From: an uncultured Mediterranea sp. | GTDB lineage: Bacteria; Bacteroidota; Bacteroidia; Bacteroidales; Bacteroidaceae | Reading direction: 5' to 3' | Assembly: GCF_902493215.1 (NCBI RefSeq) | Contig: NZ_CABUOL010000001.1 | Span: 289,282-353,281 of the forward strand | DNA: 64,000 nt | Shown: positions 33,311 through 43,224 of the stretch, in pieces | Layout: each line of letters begins with the position of its first letter | How positions within the stretch are numbered: position 1 is the first letter of the stretch | Program-made: the position numbers and the translations under genes | The notes under the pieces: model-generated | Database searches by the model: none | What the model was told of the DNA's origin: nothing | The model's input: the letters and a program-made list of their open reading frames with translations, nothing else

Positions 33311-34858
33311 ATGAGGACTTCATTCCACATTTTATTCCTGCTTCCTACAGGATGTACACTGCTGGCAGCATGCGGCCATACTTCCAAACAGTCAAAAGAG
33401 ACAAGGAGCAATGACAAGCCCAATGTCATCTATCTCATCTCCGACGATTTGGGAATCGGTGACTTGAGTTGTTATGGTGCCACTCAAATCAGTACCCCCA
33501 ACCTTGATCGTCTCGCCGGCCAGGGACTGCAGTTCACCAACGCATACGCCACATCATCGACCAGTACTCCCTCACGCTTCGGCCTGCTTACGGGCATGTA
33601 CCCTTGGCGACAGAAAAATACGGGTATCGCTCCCGGCAATTCTGAACTTATCATCGACACCGCCTGTGTTACAATGGCCGATATGTTCCAGGCAAAGGGG
33701 TACGCTACGGCCGCCATCGGGAAATGGCATTTGGGGCTGGGTCCCAAAGGAGGGACCAACTTCAATGGCCTCATCAAGCCCAATACGCAGGACATCGGTT
33801 TCGGATACGAATACATCATACCCGCTACTGTCGACCGCGTTCCCTGTGTCTTCGTGGAAAACGGCCATGTAGACGGTCTCGACCCGAACGACCCGATTAC
33901 TGTAAGCTATGAACACAAGGTAGGCAACTGGCCCACCGGAGAAGAAAATCCGGAGCTGGTCAAACTGAAACCCAGCCAAGGGCACAACAACACCATCATC
34001 AATGGCATTCCCCGCATCGGATGGATGACAGGCGGCAAATCGGCGCTATGGGTGGACGAGAACATTGCGGATGTCATCACAGACAAAGCCAAGAACTTCA
34101 TTATTGACCACAAGGACCAACCTTTTTTCCTCTATATGGGAACCCAAGACATACATGTTCCGCGTGTACCCCATCCCCGTTTTGCGGGTAAGAGCGGACT
34201 GGGCACCCGTGGTGATGTCATCCTTCAGCTGGACTGGACAGTGGGAGAAATCATGCACACGCTCGACAGCCTGGGTATTGCCGACAACACCCTCTTCGTA
34301 TTCTGCAGTGACAACGGCCCCGTCATCGACGACGGCTATCAGGACCAAGCCCGCGAATTGCTGAACGGCCACACACCGATGAAGCACTACCGTGGCGGCA
34401 AATACAGCGCCTACGAGGCCGGAACGCGCATTCCCTTCATTGTACGTTGGCCGGCCGCCATCCAGCCGGGCAAACAACAGGCATTGTTCTCCATGATTGA
34501 TGTCTATGCTTCATTGGCCAATCTCTTGGACTATAAGTTACCTGCCGGAGCCGCCCCCGACAGCCGCAATCAGCTTGCGACATTCTTGGGTAAAGATACT
34601 GCCGGATGCGAATACGTAGTCCAACAAAATTTGAACAATACCCTCTCCATCATTCAAGGCAATTGGAAATATATAGAACCCAGCGACCAGCCTGCCATCG
34701 AGTTTTGGACAAAAATGGAATTGGGAAATTCCCGCGAGGCACAGCTGTACAATCTGGCAGAAGATCCTTCCGAAAAGAACAATGTCTTCAAGGACAATTC
34801 ACAGAAAGCCGAACAGCTGGCGAAATTGCTGGAGGGGATAAAAGGAGGACATAAATAA
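33311..34858 (+). CDS. Ser-type lipoprotein sulfatase (probable GalNAc-6-O-sulfatase)
   Basis: A 515-residue S1 sulfatase. The lipobox is LLAACG (Cys21). The formylglycine motif is S85-T-P-S-R in STPSRFGLLTGMYP, again Ser-type. Metal ligands are in LISDDLGIGD and FCSDNGP, and GKWHLGLGP is the usual catalytic Lys/His motif. It is close in layout to exo-acting GalNAc-6-sulfatases; I recall BT3333 as such an enzyme next to the BT3334 regulator, the same relative position as here. The 6-O preference is therefore inference. The start at 33311 is preferred because of the -7 box at 33275. It may be expressed separately from the SusC operon, which has its own promoter. Confidence 0.83.
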   Translation: MRTSFHILFLLPTGCTLLAACGHTSKQSKETRSNDKPNVIYLISDDLGIGDLSCYGATQISTPNLDRLAGQGLQFTNAYATSSTSTPSRFGLLTGMYPWRQKNTGIAPGNSELIIDTACVTMADMFQAKGYATAAIGKWHLGLGPKGGTNFNGLIKPNTQDIGFGYEYIIPATVDRVPCVFVENGHVDGLDPNDPITVSYEHKVGNWPTGEENPELVKLKPSQGHNNTIINGIPRIGWMTGGKSALWVDENIADVITDKAKNFIIDHKDQPFFLYMGTQDIHVPRVPHPRFAGKSGLGTRGDVILQLDWTVGEIMHTLDSLGIADNTLFVFCSDNGPVIDDGYQDQARELLNGHTPMKHYRGGKYSAYEAGTRIPFIVRWPAAIQPGKQQALFSMIDVYASLANLLDYKLPAGAAPDSRNQLATFLGKDTAGCEYVVQQNLNNTLSIIQGNWKYIEPSDQPAIEFWTKMELGNSREAQLYNLAEDPSEKNNVFKDNSQKAEQLAKLLEGIKGGHK

Positions 34859-34891
34859 TCCAAGAATCCCCCTTCAATACCCTACAAGGGA

Positions 34892-34920
34892 CATTTGTAC
34901 GGAATTGTACCATTTGTGAA
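34892..34920 (+). promoter_or_regulatory. Candidate operator upstream of susC (tandem TTTGTAC-like motifs)
   Basis: Three short similar motifs follow each other: TTTGTAC at 34894, ATTGTAC at 34904 and TTTGTGA at 34913, spaced about one helical turn. They lie roughly 40-60 bases before the -7 box at 34954, where AraC-type output domains of hybrid regulators usually bind direct repeats. The site is a prediction from position and spacing only. Confidence 0.4.
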
Positions 34921-34953
34921 CGATATAAGCATTCCATAAAAGGAGATGCAAAC

Positions 34954-34961
34954 TAATTTTG
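34954..34961 (+). promoter_or_regulatory. -7 box of the SusCD-lyase operon
   Basis: TAATTTTG matches TAnnTTTG. There is no TTTG at the -33 position, as expected for an activator-dependent promoter. It implies a 5' leader of about 180 bases before the first SusC start. Confidence 0.5.
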
Positions 34962-35051
34962 CGATATAAAAACTTATTTAAAACAGCATTAATTACCTTA
35001 AAATGACATCATCATGAAAAAACGAAGTAGTTAGATCCTTGCATTCTCTTC

Positions 35052-35075
35052 CGATTGATAGCAAACTATCAATCG
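35052..35075 (+). promoter_or_regulatory. Perfect stem-loop in the susC 5' leader
   Basis: CGATTGATAG and CTATCAATCG form a perfect 10-bp stem with the tetraloop CAAA, about 75 bases before the SusC start and inside the predicted leader. It could affect translation or be the target of an RNA regulator; that role is inference. Confidence 0.5.
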
Positions 35076-35150
35076 CATCATCATTATTGATGCCCAGTTT
35101 TATATTCACTTGAACAAAACGTTGTTAAACATGGAAGCTATTTTAATATT

Positions 35151-38100
35151 ATGAGACGATTTTATTTCAAAAAGAAAATGGCCTTTTGGCTATTGTTCAC
35201 GTTATTCTCTGTGATAACAGGAACAGTTTCTGCCCAACAACAAACTATAAAAGGGCAAGTTTCAGATGAAATGGGACCTATTATCGGTGCCAACGTTCTG
35301 GTAAAAGGAACGACCATTGGTGTAATTACCGACTTAGATGGTAATTTCACCATCACTGTCCCAGACAAAGAAACGAGTGTTTTACAGATTTCATTTATCG
35401 GTTATGCTACCGAAGAAATCCCTGTTAAAGGAAAGACATTCATTACCGTCAAAATGAGTGAAGACAGCAACATGCTGGGAGAAGTCACGGTTGTTGCGTA
35501 CGGTGTGCAAAAGAAAGAGACATTAACAGGTGCCATCTCTTCTGTGAAAACTGATGCTTTGCTGGCGTCACCGAATGCAAGTGTTGCCAACTCCTTGTCC
35601 GGTAAGATTCCAGGACTCGCTTCAGTACAATCCAGCGGACAACCTGGAGCCGAAGACCCCAAAATCTTTATCCGTGGTGCCGGAGCTCTGACTGAATCCG
35701 GTTCAGCTCCTTTAATTCTTGTGGATGGTGTAGAACGTAGTTTCTTCCAGATGGACCCCAATGAAATAGCAGACGTAACCGTATTGAAAGACGCTTCTGC
35801 TACTGCCGTATTTGGTGTTCGAGGTGCCAACGGCGTAATTCTTGTAACGACTCGCCGTGGTGAAAAAGGCAAGACTAAAGTTTCTTTATCTTCTTCAGTC
35901 GGTATCCAGACTCCCACACGTATGTTACATAATGCAGACAGTTATACTTATGCCACCTTATTCAGAGAGCGTGAGAAGAATGACGGACGAGATCCCGACC
36001 GTTACTTCACCGAATACGACCTGGAGCGCTTCCGTTTAGGTGACGAACCGCAGATGTACCCAAGTATGGACTGGCGTGAATACATGCTGAAAAATTCCGC
36101 TGTACAGACACAGCATAACTTGAACATTTCAGGAGGAACAGACAATATCCGCTATTTTATCTCAGCAGGATATCTCTTCCAAGACGGCTTGTTCAAGGAT
36201 TTCGGCAATGGTTCTGAAGGCTACAACTATAACCGTTTCAATTACCGAAGCAATCTCGACATTGATTTAAGCAAGAGTACTACTTTAAAAGTTGGAATAG
36301 GTGGTGTTGTAGGAGATAGAAAGCAATCTGCTGTAAGCGAACAAGACATTTGGAGAACAATCAACAACAGCCAACCATTTAGTAGTCCCGGTGTCATAGA
36401 TGGGAAATATGTAGTTATTGACAATCGATATGGTGATATTGTGAATAATAACCCTGTAGGTGCCATATACAATAGAGGCCACATGAGTTACATCACAAAT
36501 ACACTAAACATGGATTTGCATCTGGTTCAAAAATTGGATTTTCTTACCAAAGGACTTTCTGCAGAAGTAAAGGGTGCTTATAATACCAGCTATAATTTCA
36601 ACAAGGGTATGGTAAAACAGGCTAGCCAATTAAGAACCTACCATGCCTACTACCAATCAGAGATGGAGAACCCTGAAATGCTTCCCACTGATCCTAATTA
36701 TAACAAAGAGATTGTATACCTTGTAACCGGCGATGAAGAAAAACCTACATATAGCGAAAGTACAGGCCGAAGCCGTGACTGGTATTTTGAGGCCAGCCTC
36801 CGATATGCCCGTAAGTTTGGAGACCATAATGTAACAGGATTATTACTGTATAATCAAAGTAAAAAATACTATCCCAGCCAATACAGTTTCATACCGACAG
36901 CTTATGTTGGTTTGGTAGGCCGTATTACATACGATTACAAGTCCCGTTATTTAGCTGAATTCAATATTGGTTATAACGGATCCGAGAACTTCTCTCCTGA
37001 AAAACGTTTCGGAACCTTCCCGGCCGTTTCATTAGGTTATATCCTTTCCGAAGAGAAGTTTATGAAAAACATAAAGTTCCTCGATTTCTTAAAATTCAGA
37101 GCAACATTAGGTCTGGTTGGTAACGACAACATGAGTAGTAACCGTTTCCTTTATTTGCCCGATACATATGATGTAGACAAAACTGGATTGGATGGGACAT
37201 GGGGAAACAACCAATGGGGCTATAATTTTGGAAAAGACAATACGACCATTATTCCTGGAGCTCTGGAAAACAGACTTGGTAACCGCAACGTTACATGGGA
37301 AACATCATTAAAGCAAAATTATGGTATCGATTTAAAGTTCCTGAACAACCGCATGAAGGTTACATTCGATTACTTCATTGAAAACCGAAAAGATATTTTG
37401 ATTGCCCGTAAGACAATACCGGCAATTACAGCCTTTACTTCATCACTATTGCCTGTTGTCAACATGGGTGAGGTAGAAAATAAAGGTTATGAAGTTGAAA
37501 TCGGGTGGAACGACCGTATCGGTGAGGACCTGCATTACTACATCAATGCAAACGTGTCATACGCCAAAAATAAAATCATCTATCAGGATGAAGTAGAACC
37601 AAACGAGCCTTACTTATGGCGTACTGGAAAACAAGTGGGAGCTGTATTCGGATACGTAAGTGACGGCTTCTATAATGATGAAGATTTTGATATCACTACC
37701 GACAGTAAAGGAAACAAAGTCTATAACTTAAAAGAAGGTATGCCTGTTCCTCAGCTCAACCCACTCCCCGGTGATGTCAAATTCAAAGATTTGAATAATG
37801 ATGGCCGGGTCGATACCGATGACCAATGTGAAATCGGATTCTCATCACGTCCGAACTACACATTCGGTCTGAATTATGGACTGGACTATAAAGGATTGTA
37901 TTTCTCCATGAACTGGACAGGTACAGCCGAACGTTCCGTTATCCTTTCTCAGCAATTTAGCGATCCTTTCAATGGAACCTTGATGCAATATCAGACCGAA
38001 GGAATCTGGAGACCAGAAACTGCTGAAACAGCCACAGCTCCACGCCTCTCCAAAGATCATGCAGACTATAATTATAGCCAATCCGACCTATGGGTGAGAA

Positions 38101-38327
38101 ACGGTTCTTATTTAAAATTGAAAAACCTGACAGTTGGATATAACTTTACCAACAAGCCGGCCCTCAAAAAAATTGGTATCAGCCAGCTGGGTATCAAGTT
38201 CACAGGATACAATTTATTAACTTTCGACCATTTGAAGATTATGGACCCCGAGTCCAATCCAGACTGGTACAACGACCGCTATCCTGTTGTAAAAATCTAC
38301 AATATAGGTTTGGACATCACTTTCTAA
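35151..38327 (+). CDS. SusC-family TonB-dependent outer-membrane transporter (pair 1)
   Basis: A 1058-residue SusC protein. A signal peptide ends in TVSAQQ. An N-terminal carboxypeptidase-regulatory-like domain follows (IKGQVSDEMGPIIGANVLVKG, FIGYATEEIPV), then the TonB-box-like EVTVVAYGVQKKETLTGAIS, the plug (LSGKIPGLASVQSSGQPGAED, VLKDASATAVFGVRGANGVILVTT), and a 22-strand barrel ending in NIGLDITF. It imports oligosaccharides with the SusD partner, powered by TonB. It starts the main operon of the locus. The likely cargo is a chondroitin or hyaluronan oligosaccharide, judged by the neighbouring lyases. Confidence 0.95.
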   Translation: MRRFYFKKKMAFWLLFTLFSVITGTVSAQQQTIKGQVSDEMGPIIGANVLVKGTTIGVITDLDGNFTITVPDKETSVLQISFIGYATEEIPVKGKTFITVKMSEDSNMLGEVTVVAYGVQKKETLTGAISSVKTDALLASPNASVANSLSGKIPGLASVQSSGQPGAEDPKIFIRGAGALTESGSAPLILVDGVERSFFQMDPNEIADVTVLKDASATAVFGVRGANGVILVTTRRGEKGKTKVSLSSSVGIQTPTRMLHNADSYTYATLFREREKNDGRDPDRYFTEYDLERFRLGDEPQMYPSMDWREYMLKNSAVQTQHNLNISGGTDNIRYFISAGYLFQDGLFKDFGNGSEGYNYNRFNYRSNLDIDLSKSTTLKVGIGGVVGDRKQSAVSEQDIWRTINNSQPFSSPGVIDGKYVVIDNRYGDIVNNNPVGAIYNRGHMSYITNTLNMDLHLVQKLDFLTKGLSAEVKGAYNTSYNFNKGMVKQASQLRTYHAYYQSEMENPEMLPTDPNYNKEIVYLVTGDEEKPTYSESTGRSRDWYFEASLRYARKFGDHNVTGLLLYNQSKKYYPSQYSFIPTAYVGLVGRITYDYKSRYLAEFNIGYNGSENFSPEKRFGTFPAVSLGYILSEEKFMKNIKFLDFLKFRATLGLVGNDNMSSNRFLYLPDTYDVDKTGLDGTWGNNQWGYNFGKDNTTIIPGALENRLGNRNVTWETSLKQNYGIDLKFLNNRMKVTFDYFIENRKDILIARKTIPAITAFTSSLLPVVNMGEVENKGYEVEIGWNDRIGEDLHYYINANVSYAKNKIIYQDEVEPNEPYLWRTGKQVGAVFGYVSDGFYNDEDFDITTDSKGNKVYNLKEGMPVPQLNPLPGDVKFKDLNNDGRVDTDDQCEIGFSSRPNYTFGLNYGLDYKGLYFSMNWTGTAERSVILSQQFSDPFNGTLMQYQTEGIWRPETAETATAPRLSKDHADYNYSQSDLWVRNGSYLKLKNLTVGYNFTNKPALKKIGISQLGIKFTGYNLLTFDHLKIMDPESNPDWYNDRYPVVKIYNIGLDITF

Positions 38328-38360
38328 AATCAGTACAACAAATTACTAAAAGAAACTTTT

Positions 38361-40163
38361 ATGAAAAAATATATCAGTAGCCTATTTCTGTGTTCGTCAT
38401 TACTGATAGCCGGATGCGACGATTTCAAGTTCGGAAATGCTTTTCTCGAAAAGCCTTTGAGTGATGAAATGAACATTGATAGCGTATATGCCCATAAAGT
38501 ATATGCCGAACAAGCATTAGCACAAGTTTACCACACTTTACCAGACTTCCAACCCCATGAGAACAGATTGTCTTGGGGTATATTGGAGTCTTTGACCGAT
38601 TTGGCAGATATGACCAAAGGTGGTGGAAACGGATATCACAAAGGAACGATTTCTGCAGCCGATCCAGGCGGAGGCCCTTATCAGTTGCTGTACAATACAA
38701 CAGACGGTGCCTTTTCTGCAACATGGGGTATTCGTAAGGCCTACTTGTTTTTAGAGAATGTAGACCGGGTTCCGGATATGACAGAAGAAGAAAAACGTAT
38801 CCGCAAGGGTGAAGCCAAAGCAATCATTGCCTTTCATTACGCACAAATGTTCCGTTATCTGGGAGGTATGCCATGGATTGACAAAGCATATACTCCTGAA
38901 GAAGAAATGAAATTCACACGCTTGACTGTTGAAGAAATGGTCAACAAAGTATGTGCCTTGATTGACGAAGCTGCAGAAATGCTCCCCTGGAGCGTAGATG
39001 AACTGGAAGACGGCCGTATGACCAAAGCTGGTATGATGGCATTGAAGGTACGTTTTCTTTTGTTTGCAGCCAGTCCTCTCTTCAATAGCGACAAACCTTT
39101 CAGAGCAGGCGAAGCTAGCGATCTTCACTACACCTGGTGGGGAAATTACGATAAGCAACGTTGGCAAGCAGCACTGGATGCCGGACTTGCTTTCCTGCGC
39201 GAAAATCAAAAGAATGGTGATTTCTATAAATTAGTAGATACAGGAAATCCCCGTCAGGACTTTTGGGATGGATATTTCACACGCGCCAATCGGGAGATTC
39301 TGATTTGCAGTCATCGATTCACGAAATGGAATGTCAACGGAAAAGCCGTATCACAAATCAGATATGGAGCCGGACAACCGACATTGAATTATATCAATAT
39401 GTTCCAAATGAAGGATGGATCTGAATTCAACTGGGACAATCCAGTTCACAAAAAGTATCCGTTCTTTGATCAAGACGGTAACATGGTTCGTGACCCGCGC
39501 TTATATGAAACTGTCATAGTAAACCAAGACAAAATGTTAGGCCGAAAAGCAGAAATCTATTGGGGTGGACGCGATGCGCCGAACCGTATGGGCGGTAAAG
39601 GAAATGGAGACTGGATCTGGAACAATTATGCCATTACAGGATATGCAGTCCGTAAACATACCCAAGACTTACGACAGGATGTTCAGAATAAATTCTATGA
39701 ATGCCCATTATTAAGACTGCCGGAAGTATATTTGAGCATTGCCGAAGCAATGAATGAATTAGGGATAGCCGAGCAAAAGGACGAATTCGGAAGAAATGCA
39801 TACGATTATATTAATCTGGTTCGTGACAGAGTTGAAATGTGGGGGTATACTCCTGAGATGGTCGCTCCGGGCGTTGACTTACGTGAAACGATTCTTCGCG
39901 AACGCGCATTGGAATTTGGATTCGAAGAAGTACGATATTTCGATATCAACAGATGGAAACATAAAGACTATCTGGATGTCGAACTATATACACTCGACAC
40001 CTGGAAAGAAGATGACGGATCATTCCGACATGAACCGACACAATTCTTCCCCAACAAACGTGTATGGGTAGAACGTTGGGATGACAAGTATTACTTAGTA
40101 CCGCTACCATTGGAAGAGATTAATAAAAAATATGGTTTGGTACAGAATCCTGGATGGGAATAA
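38361..40163 (+). CDS. SusD-family surface glycan-binding lipoprotein (pair 1)
   Basis: A 600-residue RagB/SusD protein that caps the SusC transporter. The lipobox is LLIAGCDDF. It has the TPR-like helices and the C-terminal SusD domain with RLPEVYLSIAEAMNELG, LRETILRERALEFGFEEVRYFDINRW and the ending KYGLVQNPGWE. It starts 33 bases after SusC. Binding of sulfated uronate chains is inferred from context. Confidence 0.95.
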   Translation: MKKYISSLFLCSSLLIAGCDDFKFGNAFLEKPLSDEMNIDSVYAHKVYAEQALAQVYHTLPDFQPHENRLSWGILESLTDLADMTKGGGNGYHKGTISAADPGGGPYQLLYNTTDGAFSATWGIRKAYLFLENVDRVPDMTEEEKRIRKGEAKAIIAFHYAQMFRYLGGMPWIDKAYTPEEEMKFTRLTVEEMVNKVCALIDEAAEMLPWSVDELEDGRMTKAGMMALKVRFLLFAASPLFNSDKPFRAGEASDLHYTWWGNYDKQRWQAALDAGLAFLRENQKNGDFYKLVDTGNPRQDFWDGYFTRANREILICSHRFTKWNVNGKAVSQIRYGAGQPTLNYINMFQMKDGSEFNWDNPVHKKYPFFDQDGNMVRDPRLYETVIVNQDKMLGRKAEIYWGGRDAPNRMGGKGNGDWIWNNYAITGYAVRKHTQDLRQDVQNKFYECPLLRLPEVYLSIAEAMNELGIAEQKDEFGRNAYDYINLVRDRVEMWGYTPEMVAPGVDLRETILRERALEFGFEEVRYFDINRWKHKDYLDVELYTLDTWKEDDGSFRHEPTQFFPNKRVWVERWDDKYYLVPLPLEEINKKYGLVQNPGWE

Positions 40164-40192
40164 TCAATTCTTAATCAAATTAATTTAGAACG

Positions 40193-43100
40193 ATGAAAAG
40201 GAAAAATATATTCATGTTCAGTTTGGCTTGGTTACTTTCATGTTCTGCAGTAGCACAAGCACAACAAACAATTACAGGCATTATTCAAGATGCTAATGGT
40301 ACCCCTGTCAAAGGTGTAGCCGTTTGTACAGTAGACACACCCAACAATAAGGCCATTACTGATGAAAACGGTGTATTTACCCTCAAAGCAGAAAAGGGTG
40401 ACTATATCGAGGTGAATTACGCCGATGGTAAATCAAGACGTTTGTGGATTTCTGACAACTCCATGAAAATCAGTTTGACTGATATGGATTTTGTAACTGA
40501 AAACCAAGGAACGTCCTATACAGAACGTAACAAGAGTCAATCCTTCACAACAATTTCAGGAGATGAACTGAGAAAGAATTCGACCCACAACCTTACCAAT
40601 GCCTTGAACGCAATGTTCCCAGGACTTCTTGTAAAGCAAAATACTGGATGGACAGACAATGCTTCTCTGACCATCCGTGGTGGAGGAGCCTTCAGTGGAA
40701 CAGAACCTTTGGTATTGGTTGACGGCGTTCCCCGTGATTTGCAATATGTCAATATGGAGGAAATTGAAAGCATCACCATATTAAAAGACGGAGCTGCAAC
40801 AGCTCTTTGGGGGTTACGCGGTTCTAATGGAGTCATTAACGTCAAAACCAAACGTGGACAATACAATTCAAGGGAATTCAACGTCAACTATACCTTCGGT
40901 ATGGGAATGCCTATCAACCAGCCCGAATTCGTTGACGGTTATACTTACGCTCAAATGAAGAATGAAGCATTGTATTACGATGGACTTCCTCTTCAATATG
41001 ATGACAAGGCACTGGAGGCTTTCAAAAATGGAAGCCAACCCGATTTATATGCCAATACCGATTGGTTGGGTGAAGCGTTACGCAATCATACAACCAACCA
41101 TCAGCTGAATTTATCTTTCCGGGGAGGTAGCAAGTCTGTTCGTTATTATGCCTTGATTAATTATAAAAACGACCAAGGTATTTTGGACAAACAGCTCACA
41201 AGCATGTCCGATCGATACGATGCGCAAATGAAGAAATACGATTTGAACGCACGTATCAATTTGGATATTGACATAACCAATACAACAACGGCCACCTTAT
41301 CTATGTTTGGTTTACTCCGAGAAGAGAACCGTCCAAGAACCGGTGAAACAGACATGTTTGGCTACTTATATGATACTCCGGCTGCCGCATATCCCGTAAA
41401 AACCACATCGGGCAAATGGGGAGGAAGTACATTATTCCCTCACAACCCCATTGCAGAAATTGCAGATATAGGATATTTCAGAACAGACCGACGTCTGCTT
41501 CAATCCAATTTGCGTATCAATCAAGATTTGTCTATGCTCACCAAAGGTTTGAGTGCCAGTCTCTCGATTGCATACGACAATGATGCAGTATTCCAAGAAA
41601 CAGGTACACAAAAATATGAATATGAACAAAACTATCTGGTCTTGAATCCTGAAACCGGAAACTATGAAGTTGTAACAGAGGTGAAAGGTGAAGATGAAGC
41701 GTTGTCTATCAGCAACGGAGGGCTTAACAGCCAATACATGCGTACTGTTATTGAAGGCAATGTAGCCTATAATCGTTCATTCGGAAAGCATTCGATCAGT
41801 GGTTTGGCACAATATTGGCAGCAATCATACGTTCCCAAAGGAAGAAATGCCTCCAAATACCGTCAATCCTATATGTTTGCAGCAGGTTATAATTATGCTG
41901 ACAGATATGGAATTGACATACTTGTGAACCGGATGGGTACAAGTGTACTGTCAAAAAATGACAAATATAGAACATATCCTGCTGTTTCTGCTTCATGGAC
42001 TGTTTCCGAAGAAGCTTTCATGAAGAATCAAGATATTGTTGATTTCTTGAAATTACGTGCTTCATGGGGACGTTCGGGTAATGACAACATCGGTTACGAC
42101 CTCGACAAACGATTCTGGGTAGGTGGAGGAAGTTACCAATTTGGTATCACTCCCCAAGGTACCCCGGGTTTGATTGCAGGAGCACTTGCTATTGAAGATT
42201 TGGACATTGAGATGGCAGATAAATACAATGTAGGTTTGGACTTGCAAATGTTGGACAAACGTTTGTCAATGGCAGCAGACTTCTATATGGACAAACGTAG
42301 AAACATGCTTGTAAACGCGACATCACTTTATTCTGATGTTATAGGAACCGGAATTCCTCAGCAATGTATTGGAGCTATAGATACCAAAGGACTTGAGTTG
42401 TCCTTGTCATGGAAAGACAAGATAGGTAACGATTTTACCTACTATGTGGGAGGCAATTTCTCAAAAATGAGAACAGAAATTATAGAAAATGGCGAGGGAT
42501 ATCAACCGTATGAATGGCTATACAAGAAAGGTGACCGTCTGGGACAGAACTACGGTCTCGAAGCTATCGGATATTTCAATGATTGGGATGAAATCGAAAA
42601 CAGCCCCAAACAAATGTTCTCGGATGTACGTCCTGGTGATATCAAATATAAAGATCAGAATGGTGACAAGAAGATTGACGAATGGGATGTAGTTGCAATA
42701 GGACATTCCACAACACCAGGTTTCTACTACGGCCTCAATTTAGGATTTGAATACAAAGGCTTTGGAGTAGACATGGTATTCCAAGGCATAGGACAAGTAA
42801 GCAGAATGTTGGCTTCAGACGACTCCAAAACATCTACAAGCGTATATTGGGCTTTGCGAAATGGTACCAACAATTTATCTACATGGTACACTGAAGATAA
42901 TATCCGGTGGACAGAAAACACTAAAGCTACAGCCAATCTGCCAAGATTGACAACATTGAATAATGCTAACAATTTTCAAAATAGTACTCAATGGTTGGCT
43001 GACGGATCGTATTTCAAATTACGCAACCTGAATGTTTATTATAATTTGCCTAAAAAAATAACCAACGCAATGAGAGTTAACAATTGCCAAGTTTATGTTA

Positions 43101-43213
43101 GAGGAAACAACTTATTCTCATTAGACCATATTGCCTACTCAAATTGCGAAGATTTGTCTGTCAACTACCCGGATTTGATGTCCGTCTATTTCGGTGTAAA
43201 CGTAAACTTCTAA
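40193..43213 (+). CDS. SusC-family TonB-dependent transporter (pair 2, divergent N-terminus)
   Basis: A 1006-residue SusC protein with a signal peptide ending in AVAQAQQ. The N-terminal beta-sandwich (ITGIIQDANGTPVKGVAVCTV) is present, but the usual EVVVVGYG stretch before the plug is replaced by a sequence around FVTENQGTSYTERNKSQSF. The plug (LTNALNAMFPGLLVKQNTG, ILKDGAATALWGLRGSNGVINVKT) and barrel are complete and end in VYFGVNVNF. It follows the first SusD by 29 bases. The altered TonB-box region may mean a different energising partner; this is inference. Confidence 0.93.
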   Translation: MKRKNIFMFSLAWLLSCSAVAQAQQTITGIIQDANGTPVKGVAVCTVDTPNNKAITDENGVFTLKAEKGDYIEVNYADGKSRRLWISDNSMKISLTDMDFVTENQGTSYTERNKSQSFTTISGDELRKNSTHNLTNALNAMFPGLLVKQNTGWTDNASLTIRGGGAFSGTEPLVLVDGVPRDLQYVNMEEIESITILKDGAATALWGLRGSNGVINVKTKRGQYNSREFNVNYTFGMGMPINQPEFVDGYTYAQMKNEALYYDGLPLQYDDKALEAFKNGSQPDLYANTDWLGEALRNHTTNHQLNLSFRGGSKSVRYYALINYKNDQGILDKQLTSMSDRYDAQMKKYDLNARINLDIDITNTTTATLSMFGLLREENRPRTGETDMFGYLYDTPAAAYPVKTTSGKWGGSTLFPHNPIAEIADIGYFRTDRRLLQSNLRINQDLSMLTKGLSASLSIAYDNDAVFQETGTQKYEYEQNYLVLNPETGNYEVVTEVKGEDEALSISNGGLNSQYMRTVIEGNVAYNRSFGKHSISGLAQYWQQSYVPKGRNASKYRQSYMFAAGYNYADRYGIDILVNRMGTSVLSKNDKYRTYPAVSASWTVSEEAFMKNQDIVDFLKLRASWGRSGNDNIGYDLDKRFWVGGGSYQFGITPQGTPGLIAGALAIEDLDIEMADKYNVGLDLQMLDKRLSMAADFYMDKRRNMLVNATSLYSDVIGTGIPQQCIGAIDTKGLELSLSWKDKIGNDFTYYVGGNFSKMRTEIIENGEGYQPYEWLYKKGDRLGQNYGLEAIGYFNDWDEIENSPKQMFSDVRPGDIKYKDQNGDKKIDEWDVVAIGHSTTPGFYYGLNLGFEYKGFGVDMVFQGIGQVSRMLASDDSKTSTSVYWALRNGTNNLSTWYTEDNIRWTENTKATANLPRLTTLNNANNFQNSTQWLADGSYFKLRNLNVYYNLPKKITNAMRVNNCQVYVRGNNLFSLDHIAYSNCEDLSVNYPDLMSVYFGVNVNF

Positions 43214-43224
43214 AGAAACACATT

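Noticed and set aside
35014..35034. Six-codon leader peptide before susC
   Set aside because: Too short to support as a gene; it could be chance, so it is mentioned only as part of the leader finding.
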